Source of the DNA: Acetofilamentum sp.
GTDB taxonomy: Bacteria > Hydrothermota > 32-111
Direction of reading: 5' to 3'
NCBI GenBank assembly: GCA_020721805.1
Contig: DYMB01000003.1
Span: forward strand, 1-35,920
DNA length: 35,920 bases
This document shows, in pieces, positions 1 to 7,587 of this stretch; the first letter of the stretch is position 1, and the number at the start of each line of letters is the position of its first letter. Made by a program: the position numbers and the translations under genes. The notes below the pieces were generated by a model. It made no database searches. It was not told the origin of the DNA and worked only from the letters and a program-made list of their open reading frames with translations.

Positions 1-608
1 AATATACCACTCCATCCAACGGAGCACTTATTGTTTCAACTATACCAGTTTTTACAATGATTTTTGATAAAATTATATATAAAAAAAATTTTTCTTTAAA
101 ATTATCCACCGGGATAATATTGAGTTTTATAGGTATCTATATTCTTATTTTTGGTTTTTCTGCCATAAAACATATAAATAAAAAGGGTGATCTGATGATG
201 TTTATCCCGGTATTTTCCTGGGTGATCTACACCTATATAACAAAATCGAAAAGTTCAAAATATTCTATATTGTATATAACAAAAGAGATGACCTTTTATG
301 GAACTATATTTTTTATTCCCTTTGTGATTCTTGAAAAAGGAAACATCTGTTTCAATAATTTGAACCTTTACACTTTACTATCGATTCTATACCTTGGAAT
401 AATATGCTCTTTGCTTGCATATATTCTATGGAATAAAGCTTTAAAAGAGTTTGATGAAAGACTTGTTAACTCTTTTATCTACACTATACCCCTCTTTACT
501 ATAACAGGAGAGATGCTTATATTTAAAACTTTTCCTAAAATAAATTTTTATTTAGCACTATTTTTGATAATCACTGGTTTAATTCTAGTAAGCAGTTCAA
601 AAGAATGA
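1..608 (+). CDS. EamA/DMT-family transporter, 3' part only
   Basis: The reading frame is already open at base 3, so the gene starts outside the window and the ATG at 57 is internal. About 201 residues are visible. The first stretch (YTTPSNGALIVSTIPVF) is the typical helix of the first EamA domain. It is followed by a Lys-rich loop and a second EamA domain of about five membrane helices ending near residue 198. Members of the drug/metabolite transporter superfamily are inner-membrane carriers of small metabolites or drugs; the substrate cannot be read from sequence. The next gene begins 126 nt downstream with its own ribosome binding site, so this gene probably ends its own transcription unit. 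Confidence 0.85.
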   Translation, partial: YTTPSNGALIVSTIPVFTMIFDKIIYKKNFSLKLSTGIILSFIGIYILIFGFSAIKHINKKGDLMMFIPVFSWVIYTYITKSKSSKYSILYITKEMTFYGTIFFIPFVILEKGNICFNNLNLYTLLSILYLGIICSLLAYILWNKALKEFDERLVNSFIYTIPLFTITGEMLIFKTFPKINFYLALFLIITGLILVSSSKE

Positions 609-610
609 TT

Positions 611-677
611 CAAAATTGTAAAAATTTTAACAATTTTGTAAATTTTTATTTTTGAATTTTTTTAAGTTCAAAAATAA
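611..677 (+). terminator. Possible AT-rich terminator: two inverted repeats
   Basis: Just after the transporter stop lie two inverted repeats. One has 9-bp arms, CAAAATTGT (611-619) and ACAATTTTG (630-638). The other has 11-bp arms at 646-656 and 667-677. Both are nearly all A/T, so the stems would be weak, and the T-rich tracts are interrupted. They could end transcription of the transporter or simply reflect base composition. Confidence 0.3.
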
Positions 678-734
678 TATCACTTAAAATTTGGTATAGA
701 ATTTGCTCCTTATTTTCTAAAAAAGGAGGTAAAG

Positions 735-1286
735 ATGAAAAAAGTAAGTTTAATCATTTCAATCTTTCTCGTATTATCACTATTCTTTTTTGTTTATGCT
801 GACGAAATTACAAACGAGAACCAAAAGTTAACTCAACAGGAGGAATTAAATCAGGAAAAGGAAATGAATAAAGGTCAAACTGAGAATATGGAGCAAAACC
901 AAAACAAAGAAGATAATCAGAACCAGGATGCATCCCAGGAGGAATTAAATCAGGAAAAGGAAATGAATAAAAGTCAGACAAAGAATATGGAACAAAACAA
1001 TAACAAAGAACAGAATAATGAAAATAGTTCGGTTAAGCAGAATCAGATACAAAATAGAGAAAAGAGTGAAGAAAGAAATGAATATAAAAATCGTGAAAAG
1101 AATTTTGTAGATGAGGATGGTGATGGAATATGTGATGGGGATGGTGAAGGAGAAGAGGAGAGAAATCAGAATCAATCAAGAAACCATCAAAAAGATCAGG
1201 ATGGAGAATATGAAGGAAACTATGAAGAAGGATATCATAACGGTGATAATGATGATAATGAAAAAGATGGAGAGAATAAAAGATAG
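735..1286 (+). CDS. Exported acidic Gln/Asn/Glu-rich repeat protein
   Basis: A strong Shine-Dalgarno sequence (AAAGGAGGT) ends 4 nt before the ATG. Residues 1-22 form a signal peptide (MKKVSLIISIFLVLSLFFFVYA). The mature protein is low-complexity, rich in Gln, Asn, Glu and Lys, and holds a 33-residue tandem duplication. Near residue 130 there is a calcium-loop-like DEDGDGICDGDGEGEE stretch, followed by a very acidic tail with Gly, Tyr, Asp and Asn. I do not recognise the family. It is probably a secreted, disordered, calcium-binding envelope or surface protein. It leads a four-gene set with the TSP3 protein, barrel and lipoprotein downstream, and is followed by a terminator-like hairpin at 1321. 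Confidence 0.75.
   Translation: MKKVSLIISIFLVLSLFFFVYADEITNENQKLTQQEELNQEKEMNKGQTENMEQNQNKEDNQNQDASQEELNQEKEMNKSQTKNMEQNNNKEQNNENSSVKQNQIQNREKSEERNEYKNREKNFVDEDGDGICDGDGEGEEERNQNQSRNHQKDQDGEYEGNYEEGYHNGDNDDNEKDGENKR
837..1034 (+). repeat. Two tandem copies of a 99-bp in-frame repeat
   Basis: Copy one starts at 837 and copy two at 936, exactly 99 nt (33 codons) apart. The first 36 nt are identical (encoding QEELNQEKEMNK) and the rest drifts. Being in frame, it looks like a coding duplication in a disordered segment rather than a mobile element. Confidence 0.85.
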
Positions 1287-1932
1287 ATCCCTTATTACTC
1301 CCTTTTTAAATGATAAAAGAAGACTGGAAAAGTATCTACTTTTCCAGTCTATATTTTTTTTATTGTTTTATTTTGTTTTACCTCTTAACGCTTCTGGACC
1401 TGTTGAAAATTCAGGATTTGTATACGGTTATAAAGATGATGATAAAGATGGAGTAAACGATCTTTATTTTGATAAAAATGGAGATGGAGTTAGCGATCTG
1501 AATGCTGATAAATTAATAGATATTATATTTGAGGATGAGGATGATGATGGAATAAACGATATTTTTACAGATGAAGATGGAGATGGCATCAACGATAAGA
1601 TTGTTTTCTCAAATTATCTTCCAGTTATAGATAGGGATTTAAATTTTGTTAACGATATAACAGGTCATAAATATAAAAAAGGCTTTTATGATGGATTGTC
1701 GTATGGAAAAGTTATAGAAGAGATGGGAATAATAATAGAAGAGTTTAGAGATATTAATAAAGATAATATGGATGATAGGGTTGAGAGAAGTATCAGGGAG
1801 TTTAAAAACGATGAAAGATTCTCTGATGAGGATGGGGATGGAATAAACGATGAAAGGGAATCAAAAAATATTGTTGATATAAAATATCGTAAAATCAATG
1901 TTAAACCATATTCCGAAAGGGGAAAAAGATGA
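1267..1932 (+). CDS. Secreted TSP3-type calcium-repeat protein
   Basis: The frame holds repeated DxDxDGxxD loops: KDDDKDGVND, DKNGDGVSD, DEDDDGIND, DEDGDGIND, DINKDNMDD and a final DEDGDGIND. These are the signature of thrombospondin type-3 / EF-hand-like calcium repeats. A hydrophobic stretch ending FVLPLNASG looks like a signal peptide, preceded by KRRLEK. The ATG at 1267 overlaps the previous gene by 20 nt and gives 221 residues with a long n-region. The frame stays open upstream to 1111, but that part is the shadow of the previous gene. No good Shine-Dalgarno precedes 1267; the TTG at 1363 is an alternative but lacks the basic n-region. A strong hairpin lies inside the first codons. The gene ends in an ATGA overlap with the barrel gene. 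It is probably exported and calcium-stabilised. Confidence 0.7.
   Translation: MERIKDRSLITPFLNDKRRLEKYLLFQSIFFLLFYFVLPLNASGPVENSGFVYGYKDDDKDGVNDLYFDKNGDGVSDLNADKLIDIIFEDEDDDGINDIFTDEDGDGINDKIVFSNYLPVIDRDLNFVNDITGHKYKKGFYDGLSYGKVIEEMGIIIEEFRDINKDNMDDRVERSIREFKNDERFSDEDGDGINDERESKNIVDIKYRKINVKPYSERGKR
1321..1360 (+). terminator. Rho-independent terminator-like hairpin
   Basis: A perfect 14-bp inverted repeat, AGACTGGAAAAGTA (1321-1334) and TACTTTTCCAGTCT (1337-1350), with a 2-nt spacer, is followed by ATATTTTTTTTATTG. It lies 34 nt after the stop of the acidic repeat gene, a normal terminator position. It also lies within the open frame of the next gene, where it would encode RRLEKYLLFQS. It may therefore act as a partial terminator or attenuator between the two. 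Confidence 0.75.
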
Positions 1933-2924
1933 GAGTTTTAATTGTGATTTTAATGGTTACGTTTTCTCTTTTATCTTTTGCTGGTAAGATAAGTTTTGAA
2001 ATGACTGATAATCTTTTTAATTCAAGTGATAAGATTTATGATCTACTTGTATCTTTTGAATACAATTTTAAAAAAAATTTTAACAGATACGATCTTTTTT
2101 TCAATGCCGGGATAAATACCCCTATTGTAAACAATTATTATACTACTTTTCCATCCGATCTTTTGTTTCAGTTTGTTTTAAATGATCGGATAGATGAAAA
2201 AATTTATTCTGGACTCTATTCATATCAATTATTTTATATAAACAGTAACAGTTTTAAAAAGAATGTTATAGTTCCTGGAATCTTTATTGATTTTAAAAAA
2301 AATTTTAATTTTATCTATACTTTTAAAAATTCGTTTGATATTTATTATAAAGATTATCCTTTGACACCAACTTTTTCTTCAACATTTTTTGAATTAGAAA
2401 ACAAAAATATAATATATTTTCCTTTTAACTCTTCGATACATTTGAACTTTAAAACAGGATACAAAAAGTTAAGCGATATTTTTCTTATAAATTTTAAACC
2501 CCTGTTCAGTTTTAATCTTTTCAATTCGATAGGATTTTCCTTCTCATACAATTTTATTAAAACAACCACAAAGAATGTTTATTATTATATCGATGAAACT
2601 TTTAGTGATGAGTATTATTATAATAAACTTGATGGATTGATAGGCAAAATAACTTTCCAGTTCAACAAGAATTCAAAAATGGTTTTTTCATCAAAATTTA
2701 AAAATATATCTTTTAACCCGATAATACATCTTGATTCTGATACGCTCTTTCAAACTGGAGATGTTGAAATAAGAAAGGACAGAGTTTTTGGAATGGCGAT
2801 TATTCTTGTTTACAGTTTATCGAAGAATGTTTATAATTTAAAATATGAATATATCAATAAAAAATCAACCAACTTGTATAATAATTACAGTTCTAATTCT
2901 GTTACTTTTTATTTCCAGTTTTAA
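1929..2924 (+). CDS. Outer-membrane beta-barrel-like protein
   Basis: The protein has 331 residues. Residues 1-18 (MRVLIVILMVTFSLLSFA) are a signal peptide. The rest is rich in Phe, Tyr, Asn and Ser with alternating polar and hydrophobic residues and short Asn/Asp-rich turns, as in transmembrane beta-strands. The last strand is SVTFYFQF, ending in Phe, the usual BAM-recognition end of outer-membrane proteins. No specific family is recognised; it could be a porin, a channel or an anchor for the calcium-repeat proteins upstream. The start forms an ATGA overlap with the TSP3 gene, so the two are translated together. The 3' end overlaps the next gene by 80 nt. Confidence 0.7.
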   Translation: MRVLIVILMVTFSLLSFAGKISFEMTDNLFNSSDKIYDLLVSFEYNFKKNFNRYDLFFNAGINTPIVNNYYTTFPSDLLFQFVLNDRIDEKIYSGLYSYQLFYINSNSFKKNVIVPGIFIDFKKNFNFIYTFKNSFDIYYKDYPLTPTFSSTFFELENKNIIYFPFNSSIHLNFKTGYKKLSDIFLINFKPLFSFNLFNSIGFSFSYNFIKTTTKNVYYYIDETFSDEYYYNKLDGLIGKITFQFNKNSKMVFSSKFKNISFNPIIHLDSDTLFQTGDVEIRKDRVFGMAIILVYSLSKNVYNLKYEYINKKSTNLYNNYSSNSVTFYFQF

Positions 2925-3345
2925 CTCCTGTACCTTCTTTTCAACTGGAAATTATCAATACATAAGAATTGAAACATCACAGGATAGTTTACTTTTGGAA
3001 AATGAATGTAAAGGTGAAATGGATGAAGGCTATTATTACCTTTATGGAGAAAACAAAGAACAAAATATAAATGCCATTATGGTTTTTCCCATAACGAATG
3101 AATATAAAATTATTTATATCCCTCACGATTATCAAACATCTATAACTGTAAATTTCAAAAATGAAAAAAAAGTATACATATGCTCATTTTTCAGTGGAAA
3201 TGGGAAAATTTTTTTAGAAAATGTTCCAGATTCATTTTTTAACCAGTTGAGTGGAAATTTTGAAGGGAAATTTGTCAATGTTGACAACAATCTTGATACT
3301 CTGATAGTGGAAAATGGAGAATTTTTATTCTATTTTAGTCGATAG
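2845..3345 (+). CDS. Putative lipoprotein of the envelope cluster
   Basis: The protein has 166 residues. A basic n-region (MNISIKNQ), a hydrophobic core (IIITVLILLLFI) and SSFNSC at residues 24-29 form a plausible lipoprotein signal with Cys29 as the lipidated residue. The mature part has alternating beta-type sequence and Asp/Asn-rich loops; no known domain is recognised. The only start that keeps the signal peptide lies 80 nt inside the barrel gene; the next in-frame ATG would remove residues 1-58. No Shine-Dalgarno is visible, so translation is probably coupled to the barrel gene. Its 3' end overlaps the opposing kinase gene by 11 nt. Confidence 0.6.
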   Translation: MNISIKNQPTCIIITVLILLLFISSFNSCTFFSTGNYQYIRIETSQDSLLLENECKGEMDEGYYYLYGENKEQNINAIMVFPITNEYKIIYIPHDYQTSITVNFKNEKKVYICSFFSGNGKIFLENVPDSFFNQLSGNFEGKFVNVDNNLDTLIVENGEFLFYFSR

Positions 3346-4717
3346 AAAATGAAATGATAAATGTTGTTCCCTTTTTAGGGATGGAGATGAATTTAATCTT
3401 ACCATTATAATATTCAACCATCTTTTTTACCGAATAAAGTCCAATTCCAGTACCATATCCTTTACTCTTAAAATTTTCAGTATTTTTTGTTGTAAAATAC
3501 AAATCAAAAATTTTATCTTTTACTTCCTCGGATATACCCACCCCACTATCCTCTATTTCTATGGATAAAATTCGATTCTGAAAATATGTTCTTATTGTCA
3601 GATTTTTTATTTCTGAAAACTCCATAGCGTCTATGGCATTATCAACAATATTTTCGAATATCATTTTAAAATCGCCAATCGCTATTTTTAAAGATGGCAA
3701 ATTTTTTCCTTCGAGAAATTTGAAATATATATTTTTTTGTATTAAGGTTTCTTCAAGGAATTTCAATTCCTCTTTTATAAATTGGTTTACATTTATGTTA
3801 ATATTCTCGGATTCATCCTTTTTGTTTAAAAGCATTTTCATCTGATCCGTTACGAAAAGAAGATTCTCTATAACCCTGTTCAGTTTGAACTGTTCAACAA
3901 GTTCGGGTCTTTTCTTTATCAGGATCTGTATATATCCAAGAACACTCGTTAAAGGATTGTTAATGTTATGAACGATGGATTGACTGAATTTTTCGAGAAT
4001 CAATGTTCTGTTTATTTTAAAGAGTTCAAGGTTCTTTTTTGCTTCCTCTTCAATTTTTATAACATTGTAAAAAGCGTTAATATAAAATGCTAGAAAAATA
4101 AAGATGAAGAAAATTATAAAAATATAGATCGAAAGAAAAAGTGAAAATATGTTATTTATATTTTTGAAGACCAAATCTTTTGAATGTATTGATAGCATCG
4201 TAAAGGAAAAATTTTTATCAGAAATATGTTTCATATAACCTACAAGATATTGTCTGGTTTCAAAAAAACCATAATGTGAATTCAACCTGTGGTAATACTC
4301 AAGTTGGTATTTTATTTCATCAAGAATACTATCAGGATGTAAAATAATTAAAAAATTTTGTTCTGAAGATTCTTTAGAAAAAAAATTTTTTATAACAAAA
4401 TTTTTCAAATTTTCAGAAACCAGGTAAAAATTTTCGCCACTTTTAAGATAGAGTTTATCTCCGGAAAGAATTATATCTGAATAAGGATTATTTTCGGTGA
4501 TTTTGAAATTTTCAAGATGATTATTTTCGTTTATAATTGAAGAAAAATTTAAATCGATCAGTTTGATAAAATTATTCAAAAGATCTTGAGTTTCCATATA
4601 AAAATCGTTTCTTATATCATTCTTTACATCGATGTAAAGAATGGTTGAAAAAAAGATAAATATTGTCAACATCAAGAAAGATAAAATGATTATGTAATAT
4701 ATTGAATTTTTTCTCAT
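3335..4717 (-). CDS. Membrane sensor histidine kinase
   Basis: The protein has 460 residues. A membrane helix at about 7-29 and another at about 190-215 flank an extracytoplasmic sensor region with no recognised domain. The H-box is SIVHNINNPLTSVLGY, with phospho-acceptor His250. The ATPase domain shows the N-box NIVDNAIDA (Asn356/Asn360), the G1 box DSGVGI (from Asp390) and the G2 box GYGTGIGL (420-427), so it should be active. No response regulator is encoded in the window, making it an orphan kinase. It is the last gene of a leftward run, 6 nt after a PDZ-plus-membrane protein. Those membrane neighbours resemble the sensor half of ComP-type kinases, so they may pass signals to this kinase. 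That link is inference. Confidence 0.9.
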   Translation of the reverse strand: MRKNSIYYIIILSFLMLTIFIFFSTILYIDVKNDIRNDFYMETQDLLNNFIKLIDLNFSSIINENNHLENFKITENNPYSDIILSGDKLYLKSGENFYLVSENLKNFVIKNFFSKESSEQNFLIILHPDSILDEIKYQLEYYHRLNSHYGFFETRQYLVGYMKHISDKNFSFTMLSIHSKDLVFKNINNIFSLFLSIYIFIIFFIFIFLAFYINAFYNVIKIEEEAKKNLELFKINRTLILEKFSQSIVHNINNPLTSVLGYIQILIKKRPELVEQFKLNRVIENLLFVTDQMKMLLNKKDESENININVNQFIKEELKFLEETLIQKNIYFKFLEGKNLPSLKIAIGDFKMIFENIVDNAIDAMEFSEIKNLTIRTYFQNRILSIEIEDSGVGISEEVKDKIFDLYFTTKNTENFKSKGYGTGIGLYSVKKMVEYYNGKIKFISIPKKGTTFIISFSID

Positions 4718-4723
4718 AATTCT

Positions 4724-5719
4724 TTATAAAAAGACTTTTATTAAGATTTGTTTGAACTTTATCAAGAGAACCAAATTGATCAGGTAAAAAAGAAAGAAAA
4801 AATAAAAAGGTATGAGTTCATGATGTCTTAAAACGAATGGAAAAGTGTAAAAGAGTGGATATAAGAGAAGAAGAAAAACAAATATGAATGAAGTTATAAA
4901 ATATTCTTTTGGAGCGTTTTTTTGATAAAGTTTAAAAATTTTAATTAAAATAAAGAGTATAGAATGGATCATATTTATGGAAGTGGTCACATGGAAGATT
5001 TTAAGAAAAAAGGTGAGAGACCGATGATCTTCAGGATTCAAACTCAAAGTAAATTTTACATATGAAAACAACCATAGTAAAGAGGATGTTGAAAATAGGA
5101 ACAAAACCAGATATGAAAAAAAAGAATACCTGTAGTTTATTAAAAAATTTTTTGTAAATATGAAAAGTAAAAATTGACTTATAAAACATATTATGATAAA
5201 TAAAGAATAAAGGAATAAATTGGAGAATGGAACATTGATGAATACTGACATTAAAGATATGGACAAAAATATCCCAAGAAGAGATTTTACGGTCCTGGTT
5301 AAAGGGAAAGAGAGATAGATCGTTAAAGAGAAAAGAAGGAAAAAAATAGCTATCAATAATGAAAAAAGAATTTCTATAATTTTAAATCTTCTTTCAAGTT
5401 TTATTTGAAAAGTTTTTAACTTTTCTCCACTTTTAATTATGTATTCAACATATGTGTTTGGTTTTACGACATCGAAAACCTTATTGTGAAGAAAATGCTT
5501 ATTTTTTATTTGTATTCTATTTACATATAAGAGTTTATCTTTGATCATTATGCCACTTTTGTAAATGTTACTTTTCGGGGTTATATATTTAAAAAATAAT
5601 GTATCGTTTTTTGTTTCATAGAATGCTTTATCGTTTGAGATAAGAAATACTTTATAGGTCGCGAAAATTTCAAGAATAAAAATTAAAGTTACAAAAATGA
5701 TAAAATTAATTTTTTTCAT
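4724..5719 (-). CDS. PDZ-like plus multispan membrane protein, copy 2
   Basis: The ATG at 5719 (MKKINFIIF) gives 331 residues and a 14-nt overlap with the gene upstream; a GTG at 5749 would add ten residues but has no better ribosome site. One membrane helix (about 3-22) is followed by an extracytoplasmic region containing SGIMIKDKLLYVNRIQI, a diverged PDZ-like carboxylate loop and strand. About seven more hydrophobic helices follow. It parallels the neighbouring gene in layout and motifs (VSFLISNDKAFYE-like start, WLFSYVKFTLSL against WLFPYMNFAFSL), so the two are tandem paralogues. There is no catalytic domain. The layout recalls the N-terminal sensor region of ComP-like kinases. Its role may be signal reception for the kinase downstream. 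Confidence 0.7.
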   Translation of the reverse strand: MKKINFIIFVTLIFILEIFATYKVFLISNDKAFYETKNDTLFFKYITPKSNIYKSGIMIKDKLLYVNRIQIKNKHFLHNKVFDVVKPNTYVEYIIKSGEKLKTFQIKLERRFKIIEILFSLLIAIFFLLFSLTIYLSFPLTRTVKSLLGIFLSISLMSVFINVPFSNLFLYSLFIIICFISQFLLFIFTKNFLINYRYSFFSYLVLFLFSTSSLLWLFSYVKFTLSLNPEDHRSLTFFLKIFHVTTSINMIHSILFILIKIFKLYQKNAPKEYFITSFIFVFLLLLYPLFYTFPFVLRHHELIPFYFFFLFYLINLVLLIKFKQILIKVFL

Positions 5720-6707
5720 TTTTAAAAACCAATTTATAGAATATAGCACCTATGAGTGGAATAGTAGAAAAACTCAAACAAAGGTTTACAGGTAAAATCT
5801 CCTTTTTGCCAAAAATTACAGGAAGAGCGTATATAAAAATGTAAGGAGAAAATCCAAGAAGAAAAAGAATCGACATTGTTGTGAGAATATTAAAATTCAT
5901 ATTTTTTAAATTTTTTGTTATAGTGAACAATAATAAAATAATTCCCCAAAAAAGTTGTAAAACGATAAAAATTTGAGTTATCTTTACTACATTCATCAGT
6001 ATCTTGTAAGATGATGATTTTAAACTGAAGGCAAAATTCATATATGGGAAAAGCCACAGGAGCATAATAAATGATGCTGTGGCATAGATTAGGATAAGGT
6101 ATTTAGTATTATTCGTCTTTCTTAAAAAGAGTACGAAATGGAGCAGGATCGCTGGAAGAAAGGACAATGAGATTATCAAAAAAATATATATTTGAAATGT
6201 GGTGAAAGAGACCAGTGAACATATATGTGATATTGAAAGTAGTGAGTAGAAAATTATAACAAAAGTAACAAGATTTCTGTGCTCTTTGAAAAAATAATAA
6301 AATAGAAACGAAGTGAAGATTATCAACCATAGAGTTATCATTTCAATTAAAACAAAACTTCTCGAATAATAGTAACCAAGTTTTAAAGGAATGTTTAAAA
6401 CCTTTTTTTCTCTTAAAAGAGTATATATCAAAATGTGTCCGGCACCTGCTTTTTCTACCAGATTTCCCTTTAAATCGTATAAGGATTTTGGAACCTTTTC
6501 TTGAATGCTTATTATCCTATCACCTGGCTGGATGTTTGAAAAATATGCTGGTCCAAAAGGTTGCACAAATTCAACATAGTTAAATCCATTTTTTTCCTTA
6601 TATATGATTCCATCGTTTGAAAGAAAAAAAATATTTATTATACCAAAAGTGTTAACAAACAGAGCAATAATAAGAATAGGGAGTGTAATATTATTTTTTA
6701 TTTTCAT
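5706..6707 (-). CDS. PDZ plus multispan membrane protein, copy 1
   Basis: The protein has 333 residues. A membrane helix (about 8-29) is followed by a PDZ domain (about 45-110) with the classic loop and strand GPAYFSNIQPGDRIISI (52-68). About seven or eight membrane helices run from residue 117 to the end. There is no kinase, phosphatase or protease domain. The ATGA overlap with the metallo-hydrolase gene upstream and the 14-nt overlap with its paralogue downstream show a tight operon. ComP-type quorum kinases carry a PDZ domain between helices one and two before a bundle of further helices. This protein looks like such a head without the kinase. The function is unproven. Confidence 0.75.
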   Translation of the reverse strand: MKIKNNITLPILIIALFVNTFGIINIFFLSNDGIIYKEKNGFNYVEFVQPFGPAYFSNIQPGDRIISIQEKVPKSLYDLKGNLVEKAGAGHILIYTLLREKKVLNIPLKLGYYYSRSFVLIEMITLWLIIFTSFLFYYFFKEHRNLVTFVIIFYSLLSISHICSLVSFTTFQIYIFLIISLSFLPAILLHFVLFLRKTNNTKYLILIYATASFIMLLWLFPYMNFAFSLKSSSYKILMNVVKITQIFIVLQLFWGIILLLFTITKNLKNMNFNILTTMSILFLLGFSPYIFIYALPVIFGKKEILPVNLCLSFSTIPLIGAIFYKLVFKNEKN

Positions 6708-7525
6708 CTACCGTTAAATTTTATTTCCATACCTTCTTTTGCTATTTTTAAGTTTAGATGTGGATTTTTTCTTCTTAAATTATTAAGTATCTTTTTTAAG
6801 TCGTTATCCCTTCTCATAGGATCATGATGAGTAAAAATTATATTCTTTGAATCACTCATCTTTGCAAGTCCCAAAACATCATCAAATGTTGAATGACCCC
6901 ATCCCCTCTTTATTTCAATTTCCTTTGAAGTGTATTGGGCATCATGGATAAGAATTTCTGAACCTTTTATAAATTCGGCAAATTCTTTTTTTGTCGTTAT
7001 ACCTTCTTTATCATCCATTATTTCATTATCGGTGATGAAAACGATTTTTTTGTTTTTGAACGTGAACTTTAATCCAACACATCCAGAAGGATGATTATTC
7101 TCGATGGTTTCAACAAAAATATTTTCAATGTAAAAATTTTGAGGAATATTCTTATGCTCTATTTTTGAAGGTAAATTTTTATAATCTGCTGGAAAGTAAG
7201 GTTGTTGCATCTGGAACGAAAGAACTTCGGAAACATTTTTTTTGCCATAGATTTCAATCTTTATATCAGGGTTAAATATGGGGGAAAAAAATGGTAAGCC
7301 CTGAAGATGGTCCCAATGGTAGTGTGTTAAAATAATATAGATTTTTTTTAATCTCTTTTCCTTAAGGTAAAAATTGATGTTCCTTATACCTGTGCCTGCA
7401 TCAACTATTAAAAATGTCCTATTGTCTTCAATGGATATACAGGTTGTATTACCACCATAATAGTTGGTCTCTTTTCCCGGGGATGGAACCGATCCCCTAA
7501 CTCCCCAAAATTTAAATTTTACCAT
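6704..7525 (-). CDS. Metallo-beta-lactamase-fold hydrolase, PhnP/COG1235-like
   Basis: The protein has 273 residues. It opens with KFWGVRGSVPSPG and YYGGNTTC, typical of this cytosolic metal-dependent phosphodiesterase-like group. The metal motif THYHWDHLQG (HxHxDH) is intact. Further ligands are visible in NNHPSG, TDNE, HDAQY, WGHSTF and THHDP, so a two-metal active enzyme is expected. Relatives cleave cyclic phosphodiesters or are found next to, or fused with, signalling domains; the substrate is unknown. It is the first gene of a run with the two PDZ membrane proteins and the histidine kinase, joined by an ATGA overlap, so a signalling role is plausible. Confidence 0.85.
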   Translation of the reverse strand: MVKFKFWGVRGSVPSPGKETNYYGGNTTCISIEDNRTFLIVDAGTGIRNINFYLKEKRLKKIYIILTHYHWDHLQGLPFFSPIFNPDIKIEIYGKKNVSEVLSFQMQQPYFPADYKNLPSKIEHKNIPQNFYIENIFVETIENNHPSGCVGLKFTFKNKKIVFITDNEIMDDKEGITTKKEFAEFIKGSEILIHDAQYTSKEIEIKRGWGHSTFDDVLGLAKMSDSKNIIFTHHDPMRRDNDLKKILNNLRRKNPHLNLKIAKEGMEIKFNGR

Positions 7526-7551
7526 TTATTACCCAAAAACTTTTAACTTTA

Positions 7552-7579
7552 ATTGTAAAGTTTTACAAATTTATGTCAA
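7552..7579 (-). promoter_or_regulatory. Promoter for the metallo-hydrolase/sensor operon
   Basis: Read leftward, TTGACA (7579-7574), a 16-nt spacer and TACAAT (7557-7552) lie about 27 nt before the start codon at 7525. Only a weak GGGT precedes the ATG. A short inverted repeat (AACTTT/AAAGTT) overlaps the -10 region. Confidence 0.55.
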
Positions 7580-7587
7580 TAAGAATT

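Noticed and set aside
837-1034. CRISPR or mobile-element repeat
   Set aside because: There are only two adjacent, in-frame, diverging copies inside a coding region, with no spacers.
945-1175. Hydrophobic open frame antisense to the acidic repeat gene
   Set aside because: The Ile/Leu/Phe-rich content is the complement of Asn/Glu/Lys codons in the real gene.
1111-1266. Longer N terminus for the TSP3 protein (open from 1111)
   Set aside because: This part is the out-of-frame reading of the acidic repeat gene, rich in Met, Lys and Ile with no signal peptide.
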